This document shows, piece after piece, positions 24,201 to 36,866 of a stretch of 64,000 nucleotides of DNA. The stretch's first letter is position 1, and each line of letters starts with the position of its first letter. The stretch spans positions 15,743,029 through 15,807,028 of the forward strand of contig OX467083.1 of the NCBI GenBank assembly GCA_950106755.1, given 5' to 3'. This DNA is from Climacium dendroides. Lineage: Eukaryota > Streptophyta > Bryopsida > Hypnales > Climaciaceae. Both the position numbers and the translations under genes were made by a program. The notes beneath the pieces are model-generated. The model saw nothing but the letters and a program-made list of their open reading frames with translations. It searched no databases and had not been told where the DNA came from.

Positions 24201-27200
24201 TGAATGAGAGTTTTAAAGATTCATTGAGAGAAGCAGATAGTTACCTCACCGATAAAAGCACCAACCATGAAAGGATACGTGGCCAACACCACGAATGCAA
24301 TTTTCCAGTCCAAGTAGAAAGCGATACCGAAGGCTAGGAACATGAGAGCAAGTGTCATGAGGAGCACGGAGACTCGGTCACCCACAAACGCCCTCACCAG
24401 CGTTGCATCCACAGCCAGGCGAGAGGCCACCAAACTACTGTTGTTCTCGTCTTGGTCGAACCAGCCCACCTCTTGACGCAGAATTGCTGGCCAGCCCAGA
24501 CCCTGCATCTCGCATTAGTAGAGGCAGTAAATTTCTTTCCTTTTCGCTACTGTACTCATGGTTTCTAATATATAACCCTTTTCAATGAAAAACATCATTG
24601 CCGCACCCCACCCAAATTCATAACAAAATAATATTTCTAGAGCCATCAGGAGACCAGGCAAGTAGTTTTCAAGCTCGAGGAACTAGAGGAAGCAGTTAAT
24701 TCTAGTAAAAAATCCACTCTCAGGGGTGTTCTAAAAACACCCAGCTGCGTTACAATCGACAATATCTTCATTAGAAATTGCCTTAAATGGTGTTACAATC
24801 CCGGTTACAATTGGCAAGGTATCACGAGAAAAAATGATCTAAAACACCTCCGAGGGAAATTACTACTAGTTAAAATTATAACTAAAAGAAACCGAGCAGA
24901 ATAATGGGGGAAAAAAGCTTACAGGTGAGCATCTTCTCACGGACACGAATGGTAAGCCGTTCGCCCATGACTTCGAAGAAATAGTTTTGCATCAGAAAAG
25001 CAAGCACCGTCACAGGAATGGCCCCAGTGAACAACAAGCATATCTTGCGGACCTGGTGCTTGATGTACCGGTCGTCAAAGGTGTAGAATGACACCAGAAT
25101 GTTGCTCATACCCAAGGCAGCCAGCGGGGTTTTCCATCCTGCAAGGGAAGCACCGATGGATCCAAGGATGGCGTATGGCCATTCAGGTGCGCTTAGCAAA
25201 AGCAGACGTCTCAGGGATGGTTTGTAGGAGCCCGTAATGGGAGCTCGGGGTGAGGATCCAGAGGTGGATGCTTCAGAGACATCGGACTCAGACGTCTCGT
25301 GATGGGGTCTTACAGGACGAGGTTGACTGAACTGCTCAATCAGAGATGATAATCTTGATTGCCTGAGACACAAGCAGTAGCAAAAAACTGTCACCATTTG
25401 CAAAAACAAGCAGAAACAAGCAGCTATGCTAGAAGAGGCTCTATCCCTGTGAAACCTCACACTGCAGCACTGGCTTGCATCTCAAGTAGCAACGTACACA
25501 AATTCCTTCACATTCATTGTAGATATAGCTTTTGACAATGTAAGGCCTCCCTCTTCAGTCCAGAGCCAGCATAGCAAGAAATGCCCATGATAATACTTCA
25601 CACTTGGTATATCATCCAAGGTGGAGAATACGAAAACCGTTAGGCACCAGAGTGTGTCTCCTATTGACTGACCCCTGTTAACAGCAACAACTCATCTCTT
25701 CCAATACACATGATTTGGTCTTCAATTAGCAAGTTGGATGTAAGCATCACTATGGATCAACGTCTATGGCTACAGATCTTTGAATGGAAATGGGGTTGTC
25801 TACTGTCCCTTCAATAGTGGTTGTATACAACCTCCCAGAGTTTGAACGATTGTGTAAGAAATTATTTAAAACATTGAGTGAGAAGACAATTTGATCTCAA
25901 GGAGTTTAGTACCGGAAGTGTTCTCTCCAGAGGCCTTTTGAGTAATCTCTCAACGAAAGCACACTCCTACATATGAATTAAAAAGCTTAAAAGTGACTGA
26001 AAGAGAATTCTAACTCAATGCTTTATTAGGAACTGCTAAAATCAGTTATCGGTTCTGGCATCATGCTTTACATCGAAGGATCTAAGAGTATTTAAATATA
26101 AAGAAACACGACACAAGTGAATCAGGGCCTAGGTTATGCATACTTGGAGTTATGCCTTGTCAGGTTGGGGGTGCAGTCACACGACTTGCTCTCCCTAGCA
26201 TGCGGCAAACTTGACCCAGGCAAATACATATCCTTTGTGTGTCTGAGCAGAGAATCGCCCCATCAACCAAGTCAGTCAATCGCAACACCATCAATTGCAA
26301 GCAAGATTAAAACCCGGCAAGTTAGACAATATTGGGAGTACTGGTGCAGAGCATATGTACGTGAAAAGTGGTTCTGGCGACATCCCCACATCAAACAGAT
26401 CACCCCTCTCGCTGCCAGGACTGCAACAACAATCAAACATTGCCCACTTTATAAAAGTTAAGAGCCAATCCGCAATTAAAACATCATTTGAAACACGTCC
26501 CTACATTAATCTACAGATGCACCAATTGCTTCATCCACATGGAAGATCAGACTATCAGATTCCATTCCCGTTCTTACACATCTCCAAGAAAGGTTAAGAA
26601 CTGGAAGTCCTTGAGCTTCACGTAAGCCCTAAAATGCTGAAATGGACAGAAGTGTCTGCTTCCATATTAAAATGAGTTGGAATAAATCATTCAGGATGTT
26701 GCAAGGAAGGCTGTAAAATGCACCCATTAAAAGAAGGAATCATATCCTACATTTTTTAATGACAAGAAATATGTTTTGAGGATTGCTATAATCCACTCTT
26801 AGATTCCAAAATGGATTTTCAGCTTGGGCACTTACAGGTGGACAATTACATACCTGGAGTGTCTGGTCGTGATACCGGGAGTATCGTTTCGGATGTGATT
26901 GCCTAACCACGGAGATCTTTCCTTTATCGTGTCTTTTGAAGAGTCTTTTAAAGAGTCTGAGCGCTGCATTCGCACTAACTCGGCATAAGCTCCTCCATTG
27001 CCTTTTCCTACAAGCAATGAATTCTCAGAATCCGGCGCTTATCAGAAGATCACCATTACAATTGGATGCTCTCTAAAGGATCAACTTCTAAGAAAAATTT
27101 GCCTAGGGATTGCACTAGGTCATCAAAATTTGAAAAAAGAAAATTCATTCAGCTTCCATGGGGTTAAAAAGTCACCCATTTACAAGTGCCATCTAAACAC

Positions 27201-30200
27201 TTGACTTGCACGAAATGAGATCAACTTTGAGGTTCCATCATAGTCAAAGATGCTTCCAAGAGATACATCGTAGATGCAATACTCATGATTCGAGGATAGT
27301 CAAACTTCAACAATTCCTAACTTATTCATACAGTATCCAAATAATATGAATTTTCGTGTTAGAATACTCTCAAAATGGGGACAGGATCTAAATAAAATTA
27401 AAAATAAACATTCGATAATAGGAACCACTCAAAGTAGACGAAATTCACAGGAAAGCGTGCACTAACTTGCCAGCATACGCAAAAATGAAGCGCGAAGTAA
27501 ATGAGGAAGAGTGGATACCAAGGAGCTCATTATGGGTGCCAGATTCAATGACTCTCCCGTTCTGCACCACGAAGATGGCGTTGGCATTGCGAATCGTTGA
27601 CAGGCGATGGGCGACCACCACAGTGGTCCGGCCAATCATGAGCCTGTCCAAGGCCTCTTGCACCAGCTGCTCCGAATTCGCATCCAAGGCGCTCGTGGCT
27701 TCGTCCAGGAGCAGAATGGCCGGGTTTTTCAACATGGCCCTGGCAATGGCCACTCGCTGCTTCTGCCCTCCAGACAGCTGCACTCCTCTCTCCCCCACCT
27801 GCGTGTCGTACCTCTGGGGAAGCTTGTCGATGAACGAATGTGCGTTGGAAGCTTTCGCCATGGCTGTTACTTCTGCTGTTGATGCTCCATCTTTACCATA
27901 CAAGATGTTCTCCAGTATGCTCGTTGCAAACAACACCGGTTCCTGGTTTACTAATCCGATTTTCCCTCGAAGCCAACTCAGCTGCAATGCCTTGATGTTG
28001 TGACCGTCCACTAACACCTCACCTGAACTAGACATGATGTCAGTCAGACAAATTCTCTATAAATCCGAAAGGATACCCGCCAGAAGGGAATCCCGATGAC
28101 GTGGCACCAACTCTGAGTTTTGTTACTTCCCCACGGGACCTTCTGAGCAATAAGAGGTTAAAGATGAGTTAGAGAATCCGTTGCTGAGAGAAGGGAAGGT
28201 GTAATACCTGCGGTGGGGTCATAAAAGCGCTCAATCAAGGAGATGATGGTCGATTTTCCAGACCCGCTGCTTCCAACAATGGCAGCCGTGGTGCCAGCAG
28301 GAATGGAAATGTGGAACCTGTCGAAGATCTTTACGTTGGGTCGAGACGGATAGCTGAAGCTGATGTCACGAAGCTCAATGTGACCCGCCACGTGAGGTAG
28401 GATTCGGCCTTCAGCACTGCGCCTGCAATCCCGCAACTGCTTCCTCTCAATGACTTGCATGATATGGAGCCCCGCTGCTGTGCCCTTGGCAAAGACATGA
28501 AGGTTTGGTGCCATCTGGCCGAGTGAACTGCAAGTTCAAACACGAGAATCTCGAAGTCAAGAGAAAGCTGCACACAGGCTGCAGAATCTCCAATACACCA
28601 AAATGCACAATATACTTCATGCCTGAAGCAGGCGACAATTTATTATAACATTGTAGATGGAATAATTCCATATTAAGTGCTGCTATCAGTAGATTTAGAA
28701 CTCAAGATTACAAAGCCAGTAACTACTGAGAATAATGGGAAGAGTTGCAGAATCCTTTCCCACTAGTCTAGAATGTCAACTTGTCGAGTGTGCAAAAGTG
28801 GCACTCTGTCCTTAAGTTTCGTTAGTTATCCGGAAAACTTAATTGTTTTGGAGCATCCTATGCTGACAGACTCTAATGATAACGCATACAAGGTAGAATC
28901 TAATGTAATAAAGGAGGGTTAGGTTGTTTTCTTACAGACCACTGACAACCGCGTTGATAATAGTGGTGAAAGCCTGCCCACCGTTGGAGTGTTTGCGCAA
29001 CACCAAGAGACTGGCATACCAAAACAACAAACCCCATACACCGATGAGAAGACCATGGGTTAAGCCGACGCTCAAGCCCTTGGCAATCCCTGCTCGCTTA
29101 GCCATGTCGAGCGTTCTGTGCAGAGCTCTGCTGTAAGCTTGTTGTGTTTTCACCTCCCCTACAAACGAGTACACTGTCCGCACTTGAGCAATTGCCTGTA
29201 CACAGTCTCAGTCATGATGACGCATTAAAGGAAATTCCATAGTCATTCGGCTTTCAAGACTCTTAGTTCCCTGAACTCACTATTACACAACCTCTGGAAA
29301 ACTTTGGTTTTGCATGATGACAAATGTACTACATTACCATACATAACTTCTTGGCACAAACTTGAATCTTGACATTTTGGCACATGGATGATTAACTTCT
29401 TGGGAAGTGAATGAAACTCAAGGAACAAACTTTCACATTTTTCTTCTAACGTGAATCAGAATTCAAGTTCAAAATGAGGGGCAGACAGGTCACAGTTAGA
29501 TACTTGTACATTTGGCAGATTGGCATGACGCAGGAAAGAGACTGCTTCTGTATATTCCTTTGACAATAACCTTGAGCTATCTGTCACCGACCTTCTACAT
29601 TTAGGTTTTGACCAACACATACAATGTTCTTCATTCTGGTGTCATAAAATTTGGCCTCATCTCATTTATATCAGTCAATTTTGTCGTTTTCAAACCAAGA
29701 TTGTTGGGTTCTGTTGGGTTCTGTTGGGGTCAACCAATGCAGTTATTGGTTTCGAGCAACAGTACCTCCTCTGCGATGCCACCAGCTTTAGAATAAGCCT
29801 CCTGGCTCCACTTGGTTTGATGAACTCGTATCGCTAAGTATGCTCCTCCCGCTGCGGCAAGCAAAGGTAGCACTGATAGAGTCACGGCTGTCAGCTGCCA
29901 AACGGTCCCGAAACTCATACAGATGCCAGACACAAAAATACTCGTATAGTGCAAAAAGTTCCCTGCCTGCACAAAGCTCGTCTCAATTGCATTTTTCCTC
30001 GATATGTTTTGAAGTGATTTGAATTGATAGTAGAACTTCCACAGTTGGGACGGAGTATTCATAAATTGTTTGAGATGGTCTTTTTTTTCAGACAAGAAAA
30101 CGAGAAGATCACCTTGTCGCCAATAGCTTCTTGAACCAGCAATGTATCACTTGATATTCGACTAACCAGCTCCGAGGTGCAAGAGTCCGTATCAAAGAAC

Positions 30201-32483
30201 CCAACTTCCTACATTGACAAGCCAATTAGGTCACAATGCATCAACATCCAGATTCAAGAGCTAGTTTACCGCGACTGCTACAAAAAAATAAAGGATCTTT
30301 GAAACCGAAAGTTGCCAGTATTTTCCTCAAGACTTCTGATGAAGCTAAGAAACGTGAGAATTATTAGGTCTCAGAGTAGTTTAGGAGGCAGAAAATTTAA
30401 CGTTGACTATTTCCAACCCTGAAATAGGAGGACCAATAAGAGAGGGCAAAAGTTGTGAATACTTTGAAACCCCATCATCTCTCAATTTTCTAATTAGAGG
30501 ACATGCATACATTAGTAGTAGTTGTGAGAACTCACCCTTCTCCACCAAAAGACTCAAAAGTTAAGACACAAATCTCCAAAAATGCAAGTGGATATTCTGA
30601 ACGACTGTTATGTCCGAGTCCATCTTCATAGAACAAGGGTTCATGGACAAAAGTTCGTAACAAAACGTTTCAATGGTACTTCAAGAGCATACTTCAGTTA
30701 GCATGGCGTGCAAGTACTTGGTCCGTATTCGAGCCGACTGGCGCTCACCAGTGATCATCCAACATGAAACCTCTGCACGTGATAAGTCAGAATGTCATGA
30801 GACTACTGACGTTTAAATTAGCAGATCTAATTGCTTAGAGAAAAGTCAAGTCGCAAGCACACACGAGTATCAACTATCTCTTGTCCAAGTTGTCACATAC
30901 AAAACTTGAATAAAGCAAGCACCAAAGAATATAAGCTGATAATGTAAACTGCGGATACAACCTAAGGATGTAAACTGAGGATGTAAGCCCAAGGAACACT
31001 TGGTGAGCTTAGAGTAAAATTGAGGATATAAGCTGACAATGTAAACTGAAGATAAACATGAGGATATAAGGGGAGGAAATAAGATGAGAATGTAAACTGA
31101 GGGGACACGTTTATAAAAATTAAGCATTACAATTGAGCACATTGCACTAAGAGGCGAAGCTAAGATGGGTCAAAGAGTGGACTCACCTAACCATGCTGTT
31201 ACCAAGCAATGGAGTCCCAAGTAAAAGAAATTCATGGAATACTGCACAAGCAAAAATATGTGGTAAATCAAGACATTATTATCTCAAGACTCCTACATTG
31301 TTGCAATCTCCAATCATTCTTCAGCAGTTACAAGAACCCACCCTTCTCCACAGTACATAGCAACCAAAAAAAGCCACAAACTCAGACATTCACTAAGAGA
31401 CATCCCAACCGTCTATCTTCTACCTGTAGCTTTTGGTACTTTCCACCTAAGATGTGCTCAAGATTGGGCACAAAAAGAATCTAGATTTCTTTTCCAACAG
31501 TGTCAAGGCAGCTCCTCACAATCATATTGTCAAGAGTGCAAGACTTGCATTCTGCAGGAAGAGGTGATCTCAAACGACTTGAATTGTTAACTCTACGAAC
31601 CGGCAAGTATTATTGACAAAATTTGGGACTCACAATCGGGTAAAGCTCAAAATAGGAAGGAAAAGGAAAATCTTGCAGTTGAAAGTTGCGCATTTTGACA
31701 CCACCGATTCTGATCCTAATGAACGCTAAATGGACAAAGAAAAGGATGCAGAATTAATACCCGAGCAACTTCGGCAGTCTGCTTCTTGGGATCAAACATA
31801 CTATGGCCAAGATCATTGATGAGCCGGGAGAAGTAAATGAAGAACACAGGAACAGCTGCCCCATGAAGAACCGCCGCAGTGCCCCCCACAACCATCAGCA
31901 CATAATCCACCTTGTCTGCAAACAAGAACAACTTGTGGTAGGCAGCTCTTTGTTTCCCCTTCTTCCGCTTCTTTTTCTTGGCCCTTTCCGGTGTCCTCAA
32001 CTGCGACTGTTGCTTCGGTGAAGGTGTTCGCAGTGTTTGAAGACCCATGGCCTCATAATCATAATGAACTGCACGCATGCACAACAAATGTCACATGACT
32101 CAAAAAGAGTGACGAAAGAGTATCTGAATTAGGTCAAGACCGGCGAAATTGAGTACAAACTTAACCCCTATCTTTCAAGACTGAGACTTCATGGTTCTTA
32201 AATGACCAATTTGTGTGCAAAATATAATTCAGACAGCGACAAAGATGAGGCCCAAAGATAAGTGAGAACACCCACATGACCCTTTCAGAACTGAAGTGCA
32301 AATAAGAACATGAGGCCCATTTTGATTTTCTTGGTCATTTAGGGTTAAGAAGAGTAACGGACTTTGCCGTGCAAGCTTACTTGTACTTGGAGCGCTTTGG
32401 TTTAAGGAATTCTCAATCATCGATTTCCGCTTGTCCTTCACGCGGGACTCCAATTCGGCGGAGTGCAATTCAGGTATCTCCAT
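21248..32483 (-). CDS. Full-size ABCB (MDR/P-glycoprotein) transporter, 16 exons, ABCB2/ABCB10-like
   Basis: ATP-driven membrane exporter of the plant ABCB family. Coding exons on the minus strand: 32483-32381, 32068-31761, 31241-31187, 30772-30693, 30208-30113, 29966-29766, 29195-28936, 28527-28208, 28022-27519, 27007-26854, 25362-24923, 24486-24245, 23801-23415, 22839-22626, 22450-21982, 21389-21248. All introns are GT/AG and all phases agree, giving 3975 nt and 1324 residues. Order is TMD1 (about 88-340), NBD1, TMD2 (about 750-1040), NBD2. NBD1 shows Walker [10 protein letters not shown] at 453-461, LSGGQ at 557-561, Walker B ILLLDE at 577-582 and switch His613. NBD2 shows GASGSGKSS at 1117-1125, LSGGQ at 1221-1225, ILLLDE at 1241-1246 and His1277. 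Both sites look catalytically complete. Sequence phrases are closest, from memory, to Arabidopsis ABCB2/ABCB10; the substrate (auxin or other) is unknown. Exon 1 and the start are least certain: an in-frame ATG also lies at 32534, and exon 2 has its own Met codons. The N-terminal tail is unusually basic (residues 65-75). Confidence 0.9.
22930..23350. repeat. Repeat in ABCB intron 13, shared with intron 10
   Basis: About 400 bp resembling, in the same orientation, about 25540-25960 of the same gene. Shared phrases include 'cttcaattagcaagt', 'gatctttgaatgga' and 'tttgatctcaa'. Either a dispersed element present in both introns or an old local duplication. Confidence 0.5.
25540..25960. repeat. 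Repeat in ABCB intron 10, partner of the intron 13 copy
   Basis: Diverged direct copy of about 22930-23350. The remainder of this 1.5-kb intron (25363-26853) has no recognised feature. Confidence 0.5.
30935..31105. repeat. Minisatellite in an ABCB intron
   Basis: Degenerate units of 12-24 bp on the theme 'gaggatgtaaactgaggata' lie in the intron between coding exons 3 and 4. Non-coding. Confidence 0.6.
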
Positions 32484-33630
32484 CTTTATCTGAATGGATT
32501 GCCTGATATCAGATCGACTCACACAAGTCCTCAACTCCCGGGTATGATTTAAAGTCGGGTCTAAAGACCATGGTAACTTAATTAATGGGTGGAATCAAAA
32601 TTCAAATTGAGGTTTCGTGCTCAAAACCAAATGCTGAGTGATATCTCGTTGGAAAGCTCCTCAAATGCGCTTCTATTCAGCTAAAACGTACGTCCTAATT
32701 CCAAGTATTGACATCACAACAAGCAGTCAAAGGTACACAGCGAATATGATAGCATACACCTAACAAGTAGTTTTGATTTCTTTTTCATTTCTGGGTCAAA
32801 TCAGTTGAATGATAGTTTGTTGGAAAGCGCTGAAAAATTCGGTTCTAACAAGCTATTACTCCATATTCTGAGTATTGATATTGCAGTGACTAATAAAAGT
32901 TTTCTAGCTAGGGTTACACATGACATAGCATTTATATCCGGCGTTCCAGTTTATTCAAACAGCGACGACGTGCGAAAAGTCAGTAACTGTAACTCATTAT
33001 TGAATTCCAATGCACAAATGTCTTACCAGTATCAAAGGGGAGCACACGTCATTCCGGGTCGACCTGATGCCTTCGAAGTCACAGGGAAAATGGCATCAAA
33101 CCCTAAAACTAACTGATGATGCAAACGTAACGTTCGCAACCTGAATTTGAGAAGCTTCAGAGATTGCCGCGGTTGCAAAGATTCCTATCGTTTTGCAAGA
33201 ATAATCAATGCTGATCATCAGGTCGAATGAATATGTGCTAAACTGCCTTCCAAAGTTCCCTAAGTGAAGTTCGCAATGAATGGAACATCGTTACTCTCCT
33301 TCCGCAATTTCCGAAAACCCTAAACCCTGCATTGAATACGCTCTTGAAGGTGATCATTTTTGGCTCTTTATTACACTTGACTCACCGCAATCAAACTCGC
33401 TGTGTGCAATGTGATGGCACAACTTCGGGCTGGATTTAGGGTTCCGCTAGCAGGATAAGGGTTTCATGGACTGGTTATAACATGGTTTAGGGTTTGTTGA
33501 ATGTGGCAGTTCTGGGGGTTTGCATCATTTTGCATGGAAGAAAAATTTTGGTCAAAAGAAATGCAGCGAGGAGGAGCTGTATGAGTTTAAAATTTTGTTT
33601 AAGAGTGTAGCTGTGAGGGACCCTTTCACA
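32484..33630. promoter_or_regulatory. Divergent intergenic region between ABCB and mitochondrial bL21
   Basis: About 1.15 kb separates the two start codons, which point away from each other, so both promoters and both 5' UTRs must lie here or very near. No convincing TATA box could be fixed for either gene. This is inferred from gene order, not from a recognised motif. Confidence 0.4.
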
Positions 33631-36317
33631 ATGGCTATGACTTCAGCGCGTCTGCTCTCACGTAGGGTTTGCAGTAGGATCGGTCTCTCTTCGTTTCCAA
33701 GTAGTGGTCACTCTTCCGCATCTTCTTCCTCCCCGTCAGCCGATGAAGCGCTGGGGTTGTCAAGATACTTGTCCAGTTTTTCTCTTGCAAATGTGGGCTT
33801 GGGTTGCGGGAACGAGGCTGTGAGGTCCAGGGTTTACAGTACTGGCGTAGGAGAAGGCGGTTCCGAAGAGCAGAAAGAGGATCTGTCGCAATTGGCACCC
33901 AAGGCACCGATTAAGCCGGCTCCACGACCATTCAAACTCAACAATGAGCAACGGGAATTGGCAGCGGAGATTGGCTACAAAGTTGTGGATCGCTATACAG
34001 AGGAGGATTTTGGGCAGAACAAACGGCCGAAAGCCTTCGCAGTCGTTCAGGTATGTTTCTTTCTTGCGTTGAGATCAGAATATGCAAATTATTAGATCAG
34101 TTTAGAAGCAAAGATTTCGTGTTCTAGAAATATTAATGTGTATGCAATACATTCTAGCGTTGATTCTTGCGTTAACATCCAGAGTTCATACAGCTTTGAT
34201 GGTTAGTCTTTCTTGGTAAATAACTCAGATTATTAGGTCAGTCTGGAAGTGAAGATTTCACAGTGTCTATGTGAATGCAAGTCATGGTTATTACATTCTA
34301 CTGTAGATCACTTGTTTTCTGTACTTGAATATTGGTGACCTAGTTTTGCCAAATTGTTGCAGGATGTTGGTATTTTCTAGTCACAGAGACGCAGTAACAG
34401 ACATTTTTGATAGAGTCGTTATTTCGGTAGATGATGGAGCGATTGTGCATAATATTCTTGAAAAGCTGCCTGAGCACCTTGGAATCAATGAAGGATTGAA
34501 CCAAGGAAAGGAATTCAGATTCCTTCTGTGCTCAATCTTGCGCTCATGCTATGTTTGCAAAGGTTGCATTCTAAAAGATGCTTCGCTGGTGTTATACAGA
34601 TCGGCTCTCACCAGTTTAAGGTGTCTCCAAACGATCTTATATACACTGAGAAGCTGAAGTACTGCGACATCAATGACAAGGTAATTCTAAAGGAGAGGAC
34701 ACTATGTGCGCATTTCAACACATGAAAGAGTGTCAATTTTTGGGAGAATACTATAGAGCTGTGAAAAAATCAATTTGGGTACAAGAAGCAAATCTGTTAA
34801 GGTTAAATTTTCATCCTTGTGTACGGATTTTGTATGCAATCTCTGAGTGGGAGGTTGTAGGCCATTACAAGTGGTAGTAGACATTCCTACTTCCATTCAA
34901 AGATCAATGGCTATAAGACATCTCTTGTTAATAAGTCCAAGCAAGTTTTTGAACCAAGTTTACGAATAGATGAGTTATTGGTAACATCATAGGAGATGAG
35001 ATGTGGTCCATAAGGGTTTTAATATTTTTATGCCTTATCCTTTGAACGTGATTAGAATAGATTCTGCAACGAGTCTCTTCGTTATTATGGGGTTGTCATG
35101 TAATGCACGCAGTTCTCTTCCTTTCATCGCAAGCTAATCGTGTCTGAAATTATTTGTGTGATGAGATCTTCTGAATCTGTCTGTCTGCAGCTGATGCTGA
35201 ATAAGGTCCTTTTGCTTGGATCTAAAGACCAGACTATCATTGGTCGACCTACCGTACCCAAAGCGGCAGTTTTTGCTGTCGTTGAAGAACATGTAAGCGA
35301 GAACCTGTATTTGTTTTCGTTTCAAACTTCATTCCAAGTATGTGTTTGCAGGAGAATTTCCCTATACTCGAATGTTGTCTCAACCCCCTCTAATTGCATT
35401 GCCTCAGGGGGGCTAATGGGCTCCTGTCAAATGTATTCGCATTCAAGTTCTCCAATCAGAGAACATGTACAGAATATGACAGATTCTCAGGGCATATTGG
35501 GAATGTGCAATTACAGAGTGCAAAAAGAGTGGGTTGAGTGTATTATCTGAGAGATTCTTACTAACTGGATGCGTATATGGCCTTAATGCAGGCATTGGAT
35601 GAGAAAGTGATTATATTCAAGAAAAAGAGACGAAAGAATTATCGTAGGACCACTGGTCATCGCCAGGTAAGAATTAGCCTTTACTGATGATCTAAAACTG
35701 TAACCAAATTCAGTCCTTGTGGCAGCTTGCCAAATTCGGGTAATTATTGGATCTAACATAACATTCTTGAAAAGACGGAACTTGTAACAACTCGAGCCCA
35801 TTGAATTCATGGAAAAATGTTTCAATCCAAGATTCTCCAATCTTTTTGACATCCGTCCTCTTACACCTTGAGTTCAAGAATTTCAAAGAGGGACGACTCT
35901 GACATTCCTCGCTTCATTAAGTTAGCTCCCTGCCTGTAGCTCCCAAATTGACACTTGTGAGCAAGCAGAAATATCGTGTCGTTGCACTCCATTCTCAGCC
36001 ATATTGATTGAATCCAATTCATATCTTATTTTTTGGTATGTTAGATGATCAGTAAGATGGATGCACTCATTGAAAAACTAAGGACTGTTTGGATTGGCTA
36101 GAATGGAAAAAATGATCAGTGGTTGTTTCTTACTGATGGCTTCCGCATACAGGAATTGACACGTCTTCGAATTTTGGAGGTCAAAGGCATAAGTGTGAAA
36201 ACAGCTTCCCCAACACCATTGAGGAAAGCGAAAGCCGCCTCTTCGTCCAAAGTGAAAGAGGCATCATCTAGAGCAGATTCCAAAACCGAAAGCTGTCCTA
36301 CACCTGTTTTGGCTTGA
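33631..36317 (+). CDS. Mitochondrial large-subunit ribosomal protein bL21m, five exons
   Basis: Structural protein of the large subunit of the mitochondrial ribosome, nuclear-encoded. Exons: 33631-34050, 34600-34680, 35191-35292, 35592-35666, 36153-36317; every intron is phase 0 with GT/AG borders; product 280 residues. The ATG at 33631 was chosen because it begins an Arg/Ser-rich, acid-poor stretch (MAMTSARLLSRRVCSRIGLS) typical of a mitochondrial presequence; an upstream in-frame ATG at 33520 gives a less typical leader. The L21 core starts at about residue 134 (KAFAVVQIGSHQFKV) and continues with LYTEKL-like, VLLLGS, TIIGRP, AVVEEH and KKKRRKNYRRTTGHRQ (209-226). From memory it resembles Arabidopsis NFD1, whose loss blocks nuclear fusion during reproduction. 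The last exon has a Lys/Ser-rich tail of about 40 residues beyond the usual end. Confidence 0.9.
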
Positions 36318-36644
36318 GAGCAGTATGCAGAATTTGCACATCAGTGCAACAATTTTTATGCTTTGGTTATTACTAAACTGTGACACCCCTTCGGTGGCTT
36401 CTTTCTCTTGAGGTGCGATCATGGTTTGCACGACGAATTGTAGGCTCAAGAATAAATACTTCCTGCTGTGTGTGTGTGTCTAGGCATGTGTTGTGAGCTT
36501 CTTGGACACAGAAGTTACTAAGAATATACTACGTATTTACTATCCATTAATTCTGTGTCGTGAAGCTGTACCATCAGTATGGTAATCTAGTATGTTCAGC
36601 ACTGAGGAGGTTTTTATAAAAAGTTTGTTCTGAAAAGGCTCTCT

Positions 36645-36752
36645 AGCAGGGCTTGTTAATAGCCTTGTCTGAGAATCGTTTCGTCAAATAATTTATGTAG
36701 CATGGCTTGTGAAAGTCTTGTCTGGGAATCGGTTGGTCAAATAATTTATGCA
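36645..36752. repeat. 54-bp direct repeat, two copies
   Basis: Copies starting at 36645 and 36699 both begin 'agcangg/atggcttgt' and end 'ggtcaaataatttatg' or 'cgtcaaataatttatg'. They differ at several positions. They lie just 5' of the hairpin at 36755-36866 and may belong to the same transcript. Confidence 0.7.
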
Positions 36753-36754
36753 CT

Positions 36755-36866
36755 AGAGATGCTGTAGGGTAGTGCCGATTCGTCAGTAACTTAGCTGCCG
36801 GTTGTTGCTGAACCCCAGGGCAAGCCAGCTAGCTGAACCGTACTGGCACTACCCTGCAGCTTCTCT
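36755..36866 (+). ncRNA. Candidate pre-miRNA-like hairpin
   Basis: The 5' arm (36755-36776, AGAGATGCTGTAGGGTAGTG..) and 3' arm (36845-36866, GGCACTACCCTGCAGCTTCT..) pair over 22 positions with one mismatch and one G-U pair. Pairing continues less perfectly toward a loop of a few tens of bases. Length (112 nt) and near-perfect stem fit plant pre-miRNAs; a 21-nt product starting with U could come from the 3' arm at 36844-36864. I do not recognise the sequence as a named miRNA family. It could instead be a small foldback MITE, and strand is uncertain because a hairpin reads on both. Confidence 0.4.

Noticed and set aside
24486..24512. Alternative acceptor at 24513 for ABCB exon 12
   Set aside because: The AG before 'ggtctgggctgg' would put exon 12 out of phase with exon 11. 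The acceptor before 24486 keeps phase and gives the expected ..[18 protein letters not shown] junction.
27467..28003. 178-codon plus-strand frame
   Set aside because: Shadow of ABCB exon 9 (NBD1), which has the correct motifs on the minus strand.
34325..34657. 110-codon frame inside bL21m intron 1
   Set aside because: It overlaps coding exon 2 in another frame, and the exon 1-exon 2 junction already gives an uninterrupted L21 domain. No recognised domain of its own.
36755..36866. Identity with miR390
   Set aside because: The arm shares some words with miR390 (AAGCT..AGGG..TAG.GCC), but alignment needs several gaps. Not claimed.
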